Shown here piece after piece: positions 6,101-10,974 of a DNA stretch of 10,974 bases. The stretch is from DATKBT01 sp035546295. Lineage in GTDB: Bacteria > Acidobacteriota > Thermoanaerobaculia > Multivoradales > Multivoraceae. The DNA lies in assembly GCA_035546295.1 (NCBI GenBank), contig DATKBT010000102.1, forward strand, positions 1 through 10,974, read 5' to 3'. The notes below the pieces were generated by a model that was not told where the DNA came from, made no database searches, and was given only the letters and a program-made list of their open reading frames with translations. Every line of letters begins with the position of its first letter. Positions within the stretch are counted from its first letter, which is position 1. Position numbers and translations under genes: made by a program.

Positions 6101-8788
6101 GTTGGCGAGAGCGGCGATCAGCCGCCCGCCCCGAGGAATCTCGTCCGCCGCGCTGACTCGGTCCTCGCTCTGGCGCAGCCGCGACGCCTCCTCGAGGTAG
6201 GCGCTGCCGCGGGCGTACTCGCCGCGCAGGTTCGCCAGGGTGGCTGCGAGCGACAGGAACTCGAGCAGGTGCTCGCGGTCGTCCTCGACCCGCGCCAGAT
6301 GGAGACCGCGGTCGACCCACGAGCGCGCTTCCTCGCTCTGGCGCGCCTGCCACGCGGTCTTCGCCACCTGGAGGAGCGCCGAGAGCCGGCGGGCGGGCTC
6401 GGCGGTACGCTCGAAGACCTCCACCGCGGCGGCCAGCTCGCGCAGAGCTCCCTGGAGGTCGCCTCCCAGTCGGTGACCCTCGGCCAGCAGGAGCCGCGCC
6501 TCTCCCTCGGACGTCGGGTCGCCCGCCCAGTCCTCGTCGAGGAACTCGAGCGCGGTCTTGCAAGCTCGGACCACCTCCTCGGGGCTCCACGACTCGAGCG
6601 ACTTGCGCGCGTGGAGGAGCCCGTACTCGACCGTCTTCTCGGGATCGTCACCCTCGTAGAAGTGGTAGAGGAGCTGGGGGTAGACGCGCTCGAGCCGATT
6701 CGCCTGACGCTTCTCGAGCCGCTGCGCGTACTTGCGGTGGAGCGAGCGACGCCGCCGGCGCGGCAGCTCGGAGTAGAGGACCTCGCGCACCACAGCGCTC
6801 GAGAAGGACAGCCGATCGCCCCGCGACTGGCGGTCCTCCTCCAGCAGGCCCTCCTGGATCAGCCGGTCGACGTGGTCGTCGACCTGCTCGCCGACCAGCG
6901 CCTCGAGGTCGTCGAAGTCGAACGACCGGCCGAGCACCGCGGCCACCGAGAGGATGCCGCGCAGCTCGTCGGGCAGGCGCCCGATGCGGGTCTCGACGGC
7001 CTGCTGGATGGTGGCCGGCAGCGCCTCCGAAGAGATCTCCGCGCCCGCCAGCGACCAGGCCCCGGTCTCGTCCTGGGCGATGCTGCCGGAGTCGAGGAGG
7101 GAGCGGATGAGCTCCTTGGTGAAGAACGGGTTGCCCTCGGTGGCCTCGAACAGCTTGAGGGCGAGATCTTCATCTACGCTCGAGCCCCCGGTGAGGGTGA
7201 CGACGAACTCCTGGTGGTCCTCGGGACCGAGCGGGCCGAGATGGATGGCGCCGAAGCGGCGGTCCCCCTGGAAGCTCTCGATCATCTGGCTCACCGGGTG
7301 GGCGCGGTCGACCTCGGTGGAGCGGTAGGTGCCGGCGATCATGGTGGGCGTCGGGCCGAGGCGACGGACGATGTACTGGAGAGCCTCGATCGAGGCGTCG
7401 GCGCCATGGAGGTCCTCGAGCAGGAGCACCAGGGGGTGGCCGTCGGCGAGCCGGATCAGGGTGCGCGCGAGGAGCTCGAAGATCTCGGTGCGGTTCTCGG
7501 CCGCTCGTGAGCCGGTCGTCTCGGTGATCACCGAGTCGCCGGTGATCGCCGAACGGATGGCCTCGATCTCGGAGAGCATGGGAAAGAGCGCGACCAGGTC
7601 GGCGGCCAGGTCGGAGAGGTCGAGGGTGGCGCCCCCCGAGCTGCCAAGCTCCTTCTGGCGGAAGAACTCCTGGATCGCCTCGCAGAAGCCGTGATACGGG
7701 AAGGCGCCGTGTTGCTCCACGAAGCGGCCGCGCAGCACGCGGATCTGTCGCACCTCCGCCAGGGTGGCCAGCTCGTCGAGCAGGCGGGACTTCCCAACCC
7801 CGGGATCGCCGCCGATGAGCGCGATCTGGCACTCGCCACGCAGCGCCGCGTTGAGCGCCTTCTGGAGCTGCGAGAACTCGTCTCGGCGACCGACGAAGGG
7901 CGAGAGCGCCGGGCGGGGGGCCGCCATCGTGCGCGTCATCGCCATCGTCTGCATCCGCTGGCTGTCCCGCAGCTTGGCTCGGTAGGCGCGCAACCGCGTG
8001 GCGAGCTCGCCGCCGGTCTGGGGGCGCTGGCGCGGGTCCTTCTCCAGGCAGGCGAGGACCAGGTCTTCGAGCTCCTGGTCGATCGGGCAGCCGAGCGAAC
8101 GAGGCGACTGCGGTACCTCGTGCGAGATCCGGTAGAGCAAGGACTGGACCTCGCCGGTGAAAGGCACGTCGTGCACCACGCACTCGTAGAGGACGCAGCC
8201 GAGCGAGTACAGGTCCGCGCGCCCGTCGACGGTGGCGCCGCTGACCTGCTCGGGGCTGATGTAGGACATCGTTCCCATCAGCATGCCGGTCTTGGTCAAG
8301 CTCGAGATGTTGGTACCGCGGGCGAGACCGAAGTCCATCAGGCGCACGCGGGTGGCGTCGCCGTGGAAGGACACCATCACGTTCTCGGGCTTGATGTCGC
8401 GGTGGATCACGCCCCGCGCATGGCTGTAGTCGAGGGCCTCGGCGCAGCCGGCGCCGACGTCCATCACCTGACCGAGGGTGAGCGACCTGGCGCGCAGGAG
8501 CTCGCGGAGGCTCTGCCCCTCCACGATCGGCATCACGAAGAAGAGCGAGCCGTCGTGGCGCCCGAAGTCGAAGATCGGGACGATCGAGGGATGGTCGAGC
8601 TGGGCGACCACCTGGGCCTCGGTCTGGAAGCGGCGCTCGGTCTCTGGGGTGAGAACCGAAGAGGCGATGACCTTGATCGCCACGTCCCGGTTGAGCATCG
8701 GGTCACGTGCCCGGTAGACGACGCCCATCCCCCCGCGTCCGAGCTCGGACTCGATCAGGTACCGGTCTGCGAGTTTCTCTCCGATCAT
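3140..8788 (-). CDS. Ser/Thr kinase-ATPase-TPR-double SBP_bac_5 fusion
   Basis: A 1882-residue signalling protein. Residues 10-268 are a complete Hanks-type kinase: Gly loop GRGGMGVV (17-24), Lys39, Glu57, HRDIKPEN (catalytic Asp131), DFG (Asp152) and SPE (178-180). Residues about 297-560 are an AAA_16/STAND-like ATPase with Walker A GGDPGVGKSR (326-335) and Walker B LVLLLEDLHGAD (453-464). Residues about 590-880 are helical and TPR-like. Two family-5 substrate-binding domains follow, about 888-1375 and 1392-1882, which in transporters bind peptides, nickel or sugars outside the membrane. No signal peptide or transmembrane helix is visible, so they are probably cytoplasmic sensors, as the SBP-like domain of SgrR is. 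I start at the ATG at 8788, where kinase homology begins and 25 bases after a predicted transcription start; a longer GTG start at 8905 lies upstream of the promoter. No Shine-Dalgarno is seen. Ligand and targets are unknown. Confidence 0.93.
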   Translation of the reverse strand: MIGEKLADRYLIESELGRGGMGVVYRARDPMLNRDVAIKVIASSVLTPETERRFQTEAQVVAQLDHPSIVPIFDFGRHDGSLFFVMPIVEGQSLRELLRARSLTLGQVMDVGAGCAEALDYSHARGVIHRDIKPENVMVSFHGDATRVRLMDFGLARGTNISSLTKTGMLMGTMSYISPEQVSGATVDGRADLYSLGCVLYECVVHDVPFTGEVQSLLYRISHEVPQSPRSLGCPIDQELEDLVLACLEKDPRQRPQTGGELATRLRAYRAKLRDSQRMQTMAMTRTMAAPRPALSPFVGRRDEFSQLQKALNAALRGECQIALIGGDPGVGKSRLLDELATLAEVRQIRVLRGRFVEQHGAFPYHGFCEAIQEFFRQKELGSSGGATLDLSDLAADLVALFPMLSEIEAIRSAITGDSVITETTGSRAAENRTEIFELLARTLIRLADGHPLVLLLEDLHGADASIEALQYIVRRLGPTPTMIAGTYRSTEVDRAHPVSQMIESFQGDRRFGAIHLGPLGPEDHQEFVVTLTGGSSVDEDLALKLFEATEGNPFFTKELIRSLLDSGSIAQDETGAWSLAGAEISSEALPATIQQAVETRIGRLPDELRGILSVAAVLGRSFDFDDLEALVGEQVDDHVDRLIQEGLLEEDRQSRGDRLSFSSAVVREVLYSELPRRRRRSLHRKYAQRLEKRQANRLERVYPQLLYHFYEGDDPEKTVEYGLLHARKSLESWSPEEVVRACKTALEFLDEDWAGDPTSEGEARLLLAEGHRLGGDLQGALRELAAAVEVFERTAEPARRLSALLQVAKTAWQARQSEEARSWVDRGLHLARVEDDREHLLEFLSLAATLANLRGEYARGSAYLEEASRLRQSEDRVSAADEIPRGGRLIAALANQVSAQVPVDMHLTEEFEVLSNVFEPLLRTDEEGNLRPLLCERWEGLDGGRTFRFAVSPAARFHDGTRIDAGEVKASIERAIRETKSDLPPAFAAIRGAAELAAGAAEEAAGITVTSDVGLEIALLEPLPIYPTLLTDPRTGISKPATAAGGLHLGSGPFLLAAHAPDRVVLERHEAYWGGAPPALDAVEFRAGLPSAQIATEFERGELDLARDLLPADLEELLRDRHRRSQLVERPQKFTYFVLFNARTGPLAGDERVRHALAGVVRARDLVWRALGRFAAPAVGIVPPGILGHDPGRRRHPLGRDEARALLAESGAGVPGETVKLRAAVHPLIRDRFGSLLEGLLEVWAELGFEVEIATAEMDSYLESWQQNEGIDLMVTRWMPDIDDPDACTHALFHSAKGQFRAYFCSPETDEILEQARQESRPQARELLYRRFESWLLDRHVLVPLFNDIGYRLAGPRVRGLSLRSIQPQVNYSELGKSESVTSIAAEPLLGGGVLRIPMSGRVTSLDPMTTNLVEEVESLSPVFEPLVRDVGEARIEPWLAEDLQVENGGRSYRFRLRPDVVFHDGRRLSARDVRFSFERLLLNEQAEARVLFSVIKGARELIAGRSGDLAGFVIHSATEFTIELERPLAFFPVLLASPSACVVPEGTGTIAGRAADAVGTGPFRVVAFEPGRRLELARHPSYWKSGLPRCESLSFQFGVSPEEILRGFRDGLFTLAADLFPADVEALRREPAFAAGYRETPRLCTYYFAFNTRSGPLADLETRRRFADAVDAERLVRQTLGRLALPARGLIPPGLLGHDPTRATSRPIRPQSKRDTGEELTLRALVNPVFATEYRGFAEELTKALADAGIVLQATLGVPTAASVKDASGEHYDLYLGRWIADYPDADTFAWVMHTVGGNLGRYCGGPELDRLIEEGRTESDPAARHALYRRLEEILERELRMLPLFHEHIYRFTRPEVEGLDLSYGAPNVAYETLHFKGA
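3143..6127 (-). repeat. Internal tandem duplication of the SBP_bac_5 domain
   Basis: The C-terminal half of the kinase protein contains two homologous units in a row (residues about 888-1375 and 1392-1882). Matching landmarks in the same order include FHDGTRI/FHDGRRL, GSGPF/GTGPF, RHEAYW/RHPSYW, FNARTGPL/FNTRSGPL, VPPGILGHDP/IPPGLLGHDP and LYRRFESWL/LYRRLEEIL. Sequence between landmarks has diverged strongly, so the duplication is old and the two units may bind different ligands. Confidence 0.88.
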
Positions 8789-8819
8789 TGGAACCCGATG
8801 GGCAGGCGTGAGGAGCGGC

Positions 8820-8848
8820 AGAATACGGACAGCCGCATCTGCGGTCAA
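8820..8848 (-). promoter_or_regulatory. Sigma70-type promoter of the kinase gene
   Basis: On the minus strand, TTGACC (8848-8843, one mismatch to TTGACA) is followed after exactly 17 bases by TATTCT (8825-8820, four of six to TATAAT). Transcription would begin near 8813, giving a leader of about 25 bases before the ATG at 8788. It is the best promoter-like pair seen in this GC-rich window, and it excludes the longer GTG start at 8905. Confidence 0.6.
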
Positions 8849-8972
8849 ACGTGGAGGGAGGGTTGGTCGTCGAAGGCGGGATGATCGCGGTCGTGGGGCT
8901 GGCACGGCCCCGGCGCAGCCCCGGCCTCCGGAGCCGGGACGTCCATGGCGCTCGGGCGCGCGTACGGAGTGC

Positions 8973-9137
8973 CTACCACACGACCTGGTAGGTCAGGGCG
9001 TTGCCGCGCTTGCCCTCGAGCCGGAGAGCTCCGAGCTCCCGCAGGCAGTAGGCCCTCTTCTGCGCCACGTTGCGCCGCCGGCGGAGGCGCTCGGCGAGGT
9101 CCGCGGTGGAGAAGGGGACCGGGAGGTCGGCGGGCAC
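8973..9137 (-). pseudogene. Winged-helix-like C-terminal fragment
   Basis: This 54-codon open stretch reads VPADLPVPFSTADLAERLRR, then NVAQKRAYCLRELGALRLEG and KRGNALTYQVVW before a TAG stop. The pattern (FSTADLAERL helix, AQKRAYCLRELGAL recognition-like helix, KRGNALTY wing) looks like a small winged-helix unit usually found at the end of a longer protein. The first possible start is a GTG at 9137 with no ribosome binding site, and a TAG closes the frame just upstream (9146-9144). The preceding membrane-protein reading frame runs out of phase into it, so this is probably the C-terminal part of a gene broken by indels, or a separate decayed gene. Codon third positions are strongly G/C, supporting former coding use. 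The family is not identified with certainty. Confidence 0.5.
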
Positions 9138-9334
9138 CAGCCGCTAGTCGCTCGCGCCGCGCAGGCGGTTCCGGAGCCACAGCGAGGAGCAGCCAGCCCA
9201 GCGGGCCGAGCAGGAGACCCATGATCCAGCCGGCCTCCGGCCTGCCCCGCGCTTCGCCTATCTTGTAGCCGACCGCAAACGCCAACCAGTATCCAGATCA
9301 CCAAGCCCGGCAGGTACTCCGTATCGCTGTTCAT
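9138..9334 (-). pseudogene. Frame-broken small two-helix membrane protein
   Basis: The ATG at 9334 has a good ribosome binding site (GAGGAGAGG, about 4-7 bases before it) and reads MNSDTEYLPGLVIWILV. Near 9280-9287 the sensible reading moves by one base and continues AFAVGYKIGEARGRPEAGW, then IMGLLLGPLGWLLLAVAPEP. Joined, this is a familiar layout: a first transmembrane helix, a basic GEARGRPEAG loop and a second helix with GLLLGPLGWLLL, as in many small bacterial membrane proteins of unknown function that end in a C-terminal module. Downstream, near 9140-9150, a second phase change leads into the winged-helix-like fragment. Either the gene is dead or the sequence carries indel errors; the intact neighbouring 5.65-kb ORF makes decay more likely. 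An in-frame TTG at 9285 could start the second part alone but has no ribosome binding site. Confidence 0.6.
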
Positions 9335-9772
9335 CGGTCCTCTCCTCTCGTCAGCGCATCCGAACTCCGCGACCCCCTGATCGCCGCAGTCCCGCAGGAG
9401 CTGGGCGCCGCGGTGGAGGGCGTCCTGCGGGTAGCGGCGAGCAAGGCGGCCAGAGGCTGAGACTGCGCCGGCGACGCCGTCGGCACGACTTGCCTTCCCC
9501 GTGCAGATCTTGCCGGAGATCCGGCACTGCCGCAGCTTTACGGTGACGCCGTCGGGACGGGTGGTCGCGGGTCGTGGCGTGACGCGCGCGCCGCCACCGG
9601 GGCCCTGCCGCGCCGCACTCCAGAGCAGCTCGCCTACGGCGGTTCGCACCTTGGCAGAGCCATGGCTCGGCAATTGCACTTTCGACCCTTTCGAGGGTCC
9701 GCCCGCGCGTGGCGTTCCCCTGAATCCGAGCCTGCCGCGGCACCGCGGTCACTGTTTCCAAGGAGAAACAAA
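9335..9772. other. Intergenic region, no supported gene
   Basis: This region separates the divergent broken membrane-protein gene and the exported-protein gene. Open frames on both strands give Arg/Pro-rich translations of no known family. I found no convincing -35/-10 pair for the plus-strand gene. A UUCG-type hairpin at 9684-9699 is the only clear structure. Confidence 0.45.
9684..9699 (+). other. Hairpin with UUCG tetraloop in the leader
   Basis: GACCCT (9684-9689) and AGGGTC (9694-9699) form a perfect 6-bp stem closed by the loop TTCG, a very stable tetraloop type in RNA although the closing pair here is T-A and not the best C-G. It lies 73 bases upstream of the ATG at 9773, probably in the mRNA leader if the promoter is upstream. 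Confidence 0.4.
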
Positions 9773-10198
9773 ATGAAACGAATCAGCACTTTCTTGATCT
9801 GCGCTCTTGCGCTTGTCCTCGCCGGTGCAGCAACAGCGCAGCAGGCGCAGCCGGCGCAGCTGCAGCCGAGTTCCGCGGAGTCCGCGGCCCTCGAGACCAC
9901 GACCGAGGAAGCCACGGTGTCGGGCACGGTGGTCTCAGCGACGAGCACCCAGCTGGTGATCGACACCGACGCAGGGACCCGCATGACGTTCGCGCTGGAT
10001 CCCAACTCGGCGACGCGCTTCGCGGTCAATGAGCGAGTCACGGTGGCCTACCACACCGAGACGGGCGGCACCGTGCATCAGGCCGTTAGGGTCGCCGCCA
10101 CACGCCTACCCGCCACGGCCGGTGGTCTGCCCCTGATCGGGCTTCTGGGACTCCTCGCGGTCGGTGGTGCGGTTGCAGTGCGCGTGGCGCGCGCGTAG
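9773..10198 (+). CDS. Exported protein with LPxTA-like C-terminal anchor
   Basis: This encodes a 141-residue exported protein. Residues 1-22 are a signal peptide (MKRISTFLIC..., cleavage expected after ATA before QQAQ). A short Gln/Ser/Thr-rich linker leads to a small beta-rich domain (about 48-108: VSGTVVSATSTQLVIDTDAG, then MTFALDPNSATRFAVNERVT and a VHQAVRVAAT strand), resembling small OB-like exported domains such as DUF5666. The end is LPATAG (112-117), a hydrophobic segment (LPLIGLLGLLAVGGAVAV) and a final Arg-containing tail, the layout of sortase-type or rhombosortase-like sorting tails. I recall similar LPxTA-SPLPL tails in Acidobacteriota proteins. AGGAGA (9761-9766) lies 6 bases before the ATG; a longer in-frame start at 9662 adds only a basic, non-signal-like leader and is rejected. 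No enzymatic residues are evident. Confidence 0.85.
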   Translation: MKRISTFLICALALVLAGAATAQQAQPAQLQPSSAESAALETTTEEATVSGTVVSATSTQLVIDTDAGTRMTFALDPNSATRFAVNERVTVAYHTETGGTVHQAVRVAATRLPATAGGLPLIGLLGLLAVGGAVAVRVARA

Positions 10199-10277
10199 TC
10201 CGCGCTTCGTAGATGGCTCACGAGCCGAGACACCTGGGGCCCCTGAGCCCCGCTCTACTCATTCAGTTTCGCCGGTG

Positions 10278-10323
10278 TCTCTTGGGACAAGAGAGCTCGG
10301 TCACCCAGTGTGACCGAGCTCTC
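10278..10323 (+). terminator. Strong 14-bp perfect hairpin with competing stem
   Basis: GAGAGCTCGGTCAC (10291-10304) is perfectly complementary to GTGACCGAGCTCTC (10310-10323) around a 5-base loop CCAGT. Overlapping its left arm, TCTCTTG (10278-10284) can pair with CAAGAGA (10288-10294), so the two hairpins cannot form fully at once. It lies about 90 bases after the exported-protein gene and may end its transcript, but no T-tract follows on either side. Confidence 0.55.
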
Positions 10324-10459
10324 GGTGCGCCTGATCACTTTCGTCGACGTAGGGCACCGGAGGTCAGGGTCCACATGCAGCCTACCCTGGCGCTTGGGCC
10401 AGAGCGGGAGAGGAGCGGGTCGGATCGGCGGAAACCGTTGGGAGAGAAGGGGAAGAGGC

Positions 10460-10507
10460 TGGAGCCGACGGCCGGACTTGAACCGGCGACCTGCTGATTA
10501 CGAATCA
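10460..10507 (-). pseudogene. tRNA-Thr(CGU) 3'-half remnant
   Basis: On the minus strand this is a clean tRNA 3' half: anticodon loop TTCGTAA (anticodon CGT), anticodon-stem 3' strand TCAGC, variable loop AGGTC, T-arm GCCGG-TTCAAGT-CCGGC with five perfect pairs, acceptor strand CGTCGGC, discriminator T and an encoded CCA. Homology ends inside the anticodon stem: only TGA of the expected GCTGA is kept, and the D-arm and the GCCGACG acceptor 5' strand are missing from the flank and from the rest of the window. It therefore cannot make a tRNA. The 3' half of a tRNA gene ending near the anticodon is the typical footprint of tRNA-targeted integration. Thr is assigned from the anticodon. Confidence 0.8.
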
Positions 10508-10518
10508 TGGTCGCCGGT
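10482..10518. repeat. Foldback palindrome at the tRNA breakpoint
   Basis: ACCGGCGACC (10482-10491) and GGTCGCCGGT (10509-10518) are perfect inverted copies. Between them TGATT (10495-10499) and AATCA (10503-10507) pair around ACG. The left arms belong to the tRNA T-arm/variable region and anticodon stem-loop; the right outer arm is outside the tRNA remnant, so a piece of tRNA has an inverted copy next to its breakpoint. Confidence 0.75.
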
Positions 10519-10611
10519 CCCCGTGAGTTTGCTGGAACCCTCCTGAGCCCCATGGATTGGGCATTTATGCACAGCTCTACTCTGCACGAGCCCTCCCGAA
10601 CCTGCCCCACG

Positions 10612-10856
10612 GTGATTGCTATTCGATTGCTGAGACTCGACCCTCACGAGCTTGAGCGGACCAGCGTGGCTGAGTCAGAGGCCGCCAGAGCATGGGTCAC
10701 CCTTGCCCACCGCGGCCGGGTTCTCGAGGAGCTCGACGAATCGGGCCTGCGCGAGGTCCCGTCGGCTCCTATCGCCTGATCCACGAGGTCATCGACGACG
10801 TGGTGGAGATCCACGCGTTGATCCGCGGTGCTGGCGAAGTGCTGACTCAGGCTGGA
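10612..10856 (+). pseudogene. Frameshifted RelE/ParE-like toxin remnant
   Basis: In one frame (from about 10612) the sequence reads LRLDPHELERTSVAESEAAR, then AWVTLAHRGRVLEELDESGL and REVP. Near 10755-10765 the sensible frame moves by one base and continues GPVGSYRLIHEVIDDVVEIH, then ALIRGAGEVL. The order matches ParE/RelE-superfamily toxins: an EAAARAWV helix, VLEEFPESG turn, then GSYRLIYEV...DDVVEI and a final HGAR-like strand (here RGAG). The final His is not conserved and the N-terminus is poor, with only an unsupported GTG at 10612. No antitoxin gene is seen next to it. I read it as a dead toxin gene; single-base error and chance resemblance remain possible. Confidence 0.4.
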
Positions 10857-10907
10857 CTGCGCCGCTACTTCGTCGTTCGGCTCGACGACTCCCGCGACAG
10901 GTCGACC

Positions 10908-10974
10908 TCAGAAGCCGGACTCCTCGTCTTCTGGTTGGAGCTCCTGGCGGACGAGCTCCGTCCAGGTCGCCAGC
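10908..10974 (-). CDS. Possible C-terminal end of a gene leaving the window
   Basis: Entering from the right edge on the minus strand, 21 codons read LATWTELVRQELQPEDEESG plus Phe and a TGA stop (10910-10908). Third positions are mostly G or C and the acidic, helical ending looks like a natural C-terminus. The piece is too short to assign to a family, and the opposite strand is also open here, so support is weak. Confidence 0.25.
   Translation of the reverse strand, partial: LATWTELVRQELQPEDEESGF

Larger units (their letters stand above)
10199..10974. other. Right-hand region of decayed and structured DNA
   Basis: No intact protein gene is supported here. The stretch holds a GGGGC/GCCCC hairpin (10236-10251), the 14-bp hairpin, a tRNA-Thr 3' half with a foldback, a frameshifted toxin-like remnant and perhaps the end of a minus-strand gene running off the window. 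Base use is less uniformly GC-rich than in the kinase gene. Confidence 0.5.

Noticed and set aside
3155..7510. A 1451-codon open frame on the plus strand, antisense to the kinase gene
   Set aside because: It is the mirror of a real gene in GC-rich DNA: its translation is rich in Glu, Gly, Val and Arg with no domains, while the minus strand encodes a full set of recognisable domains.
8789..8905. A longer N-terminus for the kinase, starting at the GTG at 8905
   Set aside because: The extra 39 residues are Arg/Pro-rich without kinase similarity, there is no ribosome binding site, and the predicted promoter lies inside the extension.
9662..9772. A longer start for the exported protein at 9662
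   Set aside because: The 37 extra residues would hide the signal peptide behind a basic, non-hydrophobic leader; the ATG at 9773 has a perfect AGGAGA site.
10460..10518. A complete tRNA or an intron-split tRNA
   Set aside because: The D-arm and acceptor 5' strand are absent up to the right edge of the window, and the break is in the anticodon stem, not at a usual intron site in the loop.
10213..10546. Two short plus-strand open frames ending in LEPATC or containing DLNRRPADYES
   Set aside because: These are well-known false proteins made by reading the opposite strand of a tRNA gene; the real signal is the tRNA-Thr 3' half on the minus strand.

Overview
This is a high-GC bacterial segment dominated by one very large minus-strand gene (3140-8788) encoding a 1882-residue multidomain signalling protein. 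Around it are several small, mostly exported or membrane-associated proteins, and between them lie stretches of decayed DNA. The mix of a giant Ser/Thr kinase, a CHRD-domain secreted protein and a small exported protein ending in an LPxTA-like tail fits an Acidobacteriota-type soil or sediment organism best. That assignment is inference and Myxococcota-like lineages are not excluded.

Left part (1-2255): a DUF2188-type small protein on + (246-644); a convergent small lipoprotein on - (796-990), with tandem 13-bp repeats and a strong GC-rich hairpin between the two; a DUF1328/YtjA-type two-helix membrane protein on + (1622-1795), too short to stand out as an ORF. At about 2108-2190 there are one or two decayed tRNA 3' halves on -.

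Centre (2256-8848): a secreted CHRD-domain protein on + (2256-2783) is followed by a terminator-like hairpin. Convergent to it is the giant gene: Ser/Thr kinase, AAA/STAND-type ATPase, TPR-like helical region, then two tandem family-5 substrate-binding (SBP_bac_5) domains, with no visible membrane segment. A well-formed sigma70-type promoter (8820-8848) lies 32 bp upstream of the chosen ATG and fixes the start. This kinase-ATPase-double-SBP fusion is the main discovery candidate. It looks like a cytoplasmic one-protein sensor that could couple binding of a peptide or other small molecule to protein phosphorylation.

Right part (8849-10974): a frame-broken small membrane protein and an adjacent winged-helix-like fragment on - (8973-9334); an intact exported protein with a C-terminal LPATAG-hydrophobic-Arg tail on + (9773-10198); a perfect 14-bp hairpin; a tRNA-Thr(CGU) 3' half on - embedded in a foldback palindrome; and a frameshifted RelE/ParE-like toxin remnant. 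The two tRNA-derived fragments (about 2109-2147 and 10460-10507) are in the same orientation and roughly alike, so the 8.3 kb between them could be an old integration. No integrase is present, so this stays speculative. The uninterrupted 5.65-kb kinase ORF argues against a generally high indel error rate, so the broken small genes are probably real decay.
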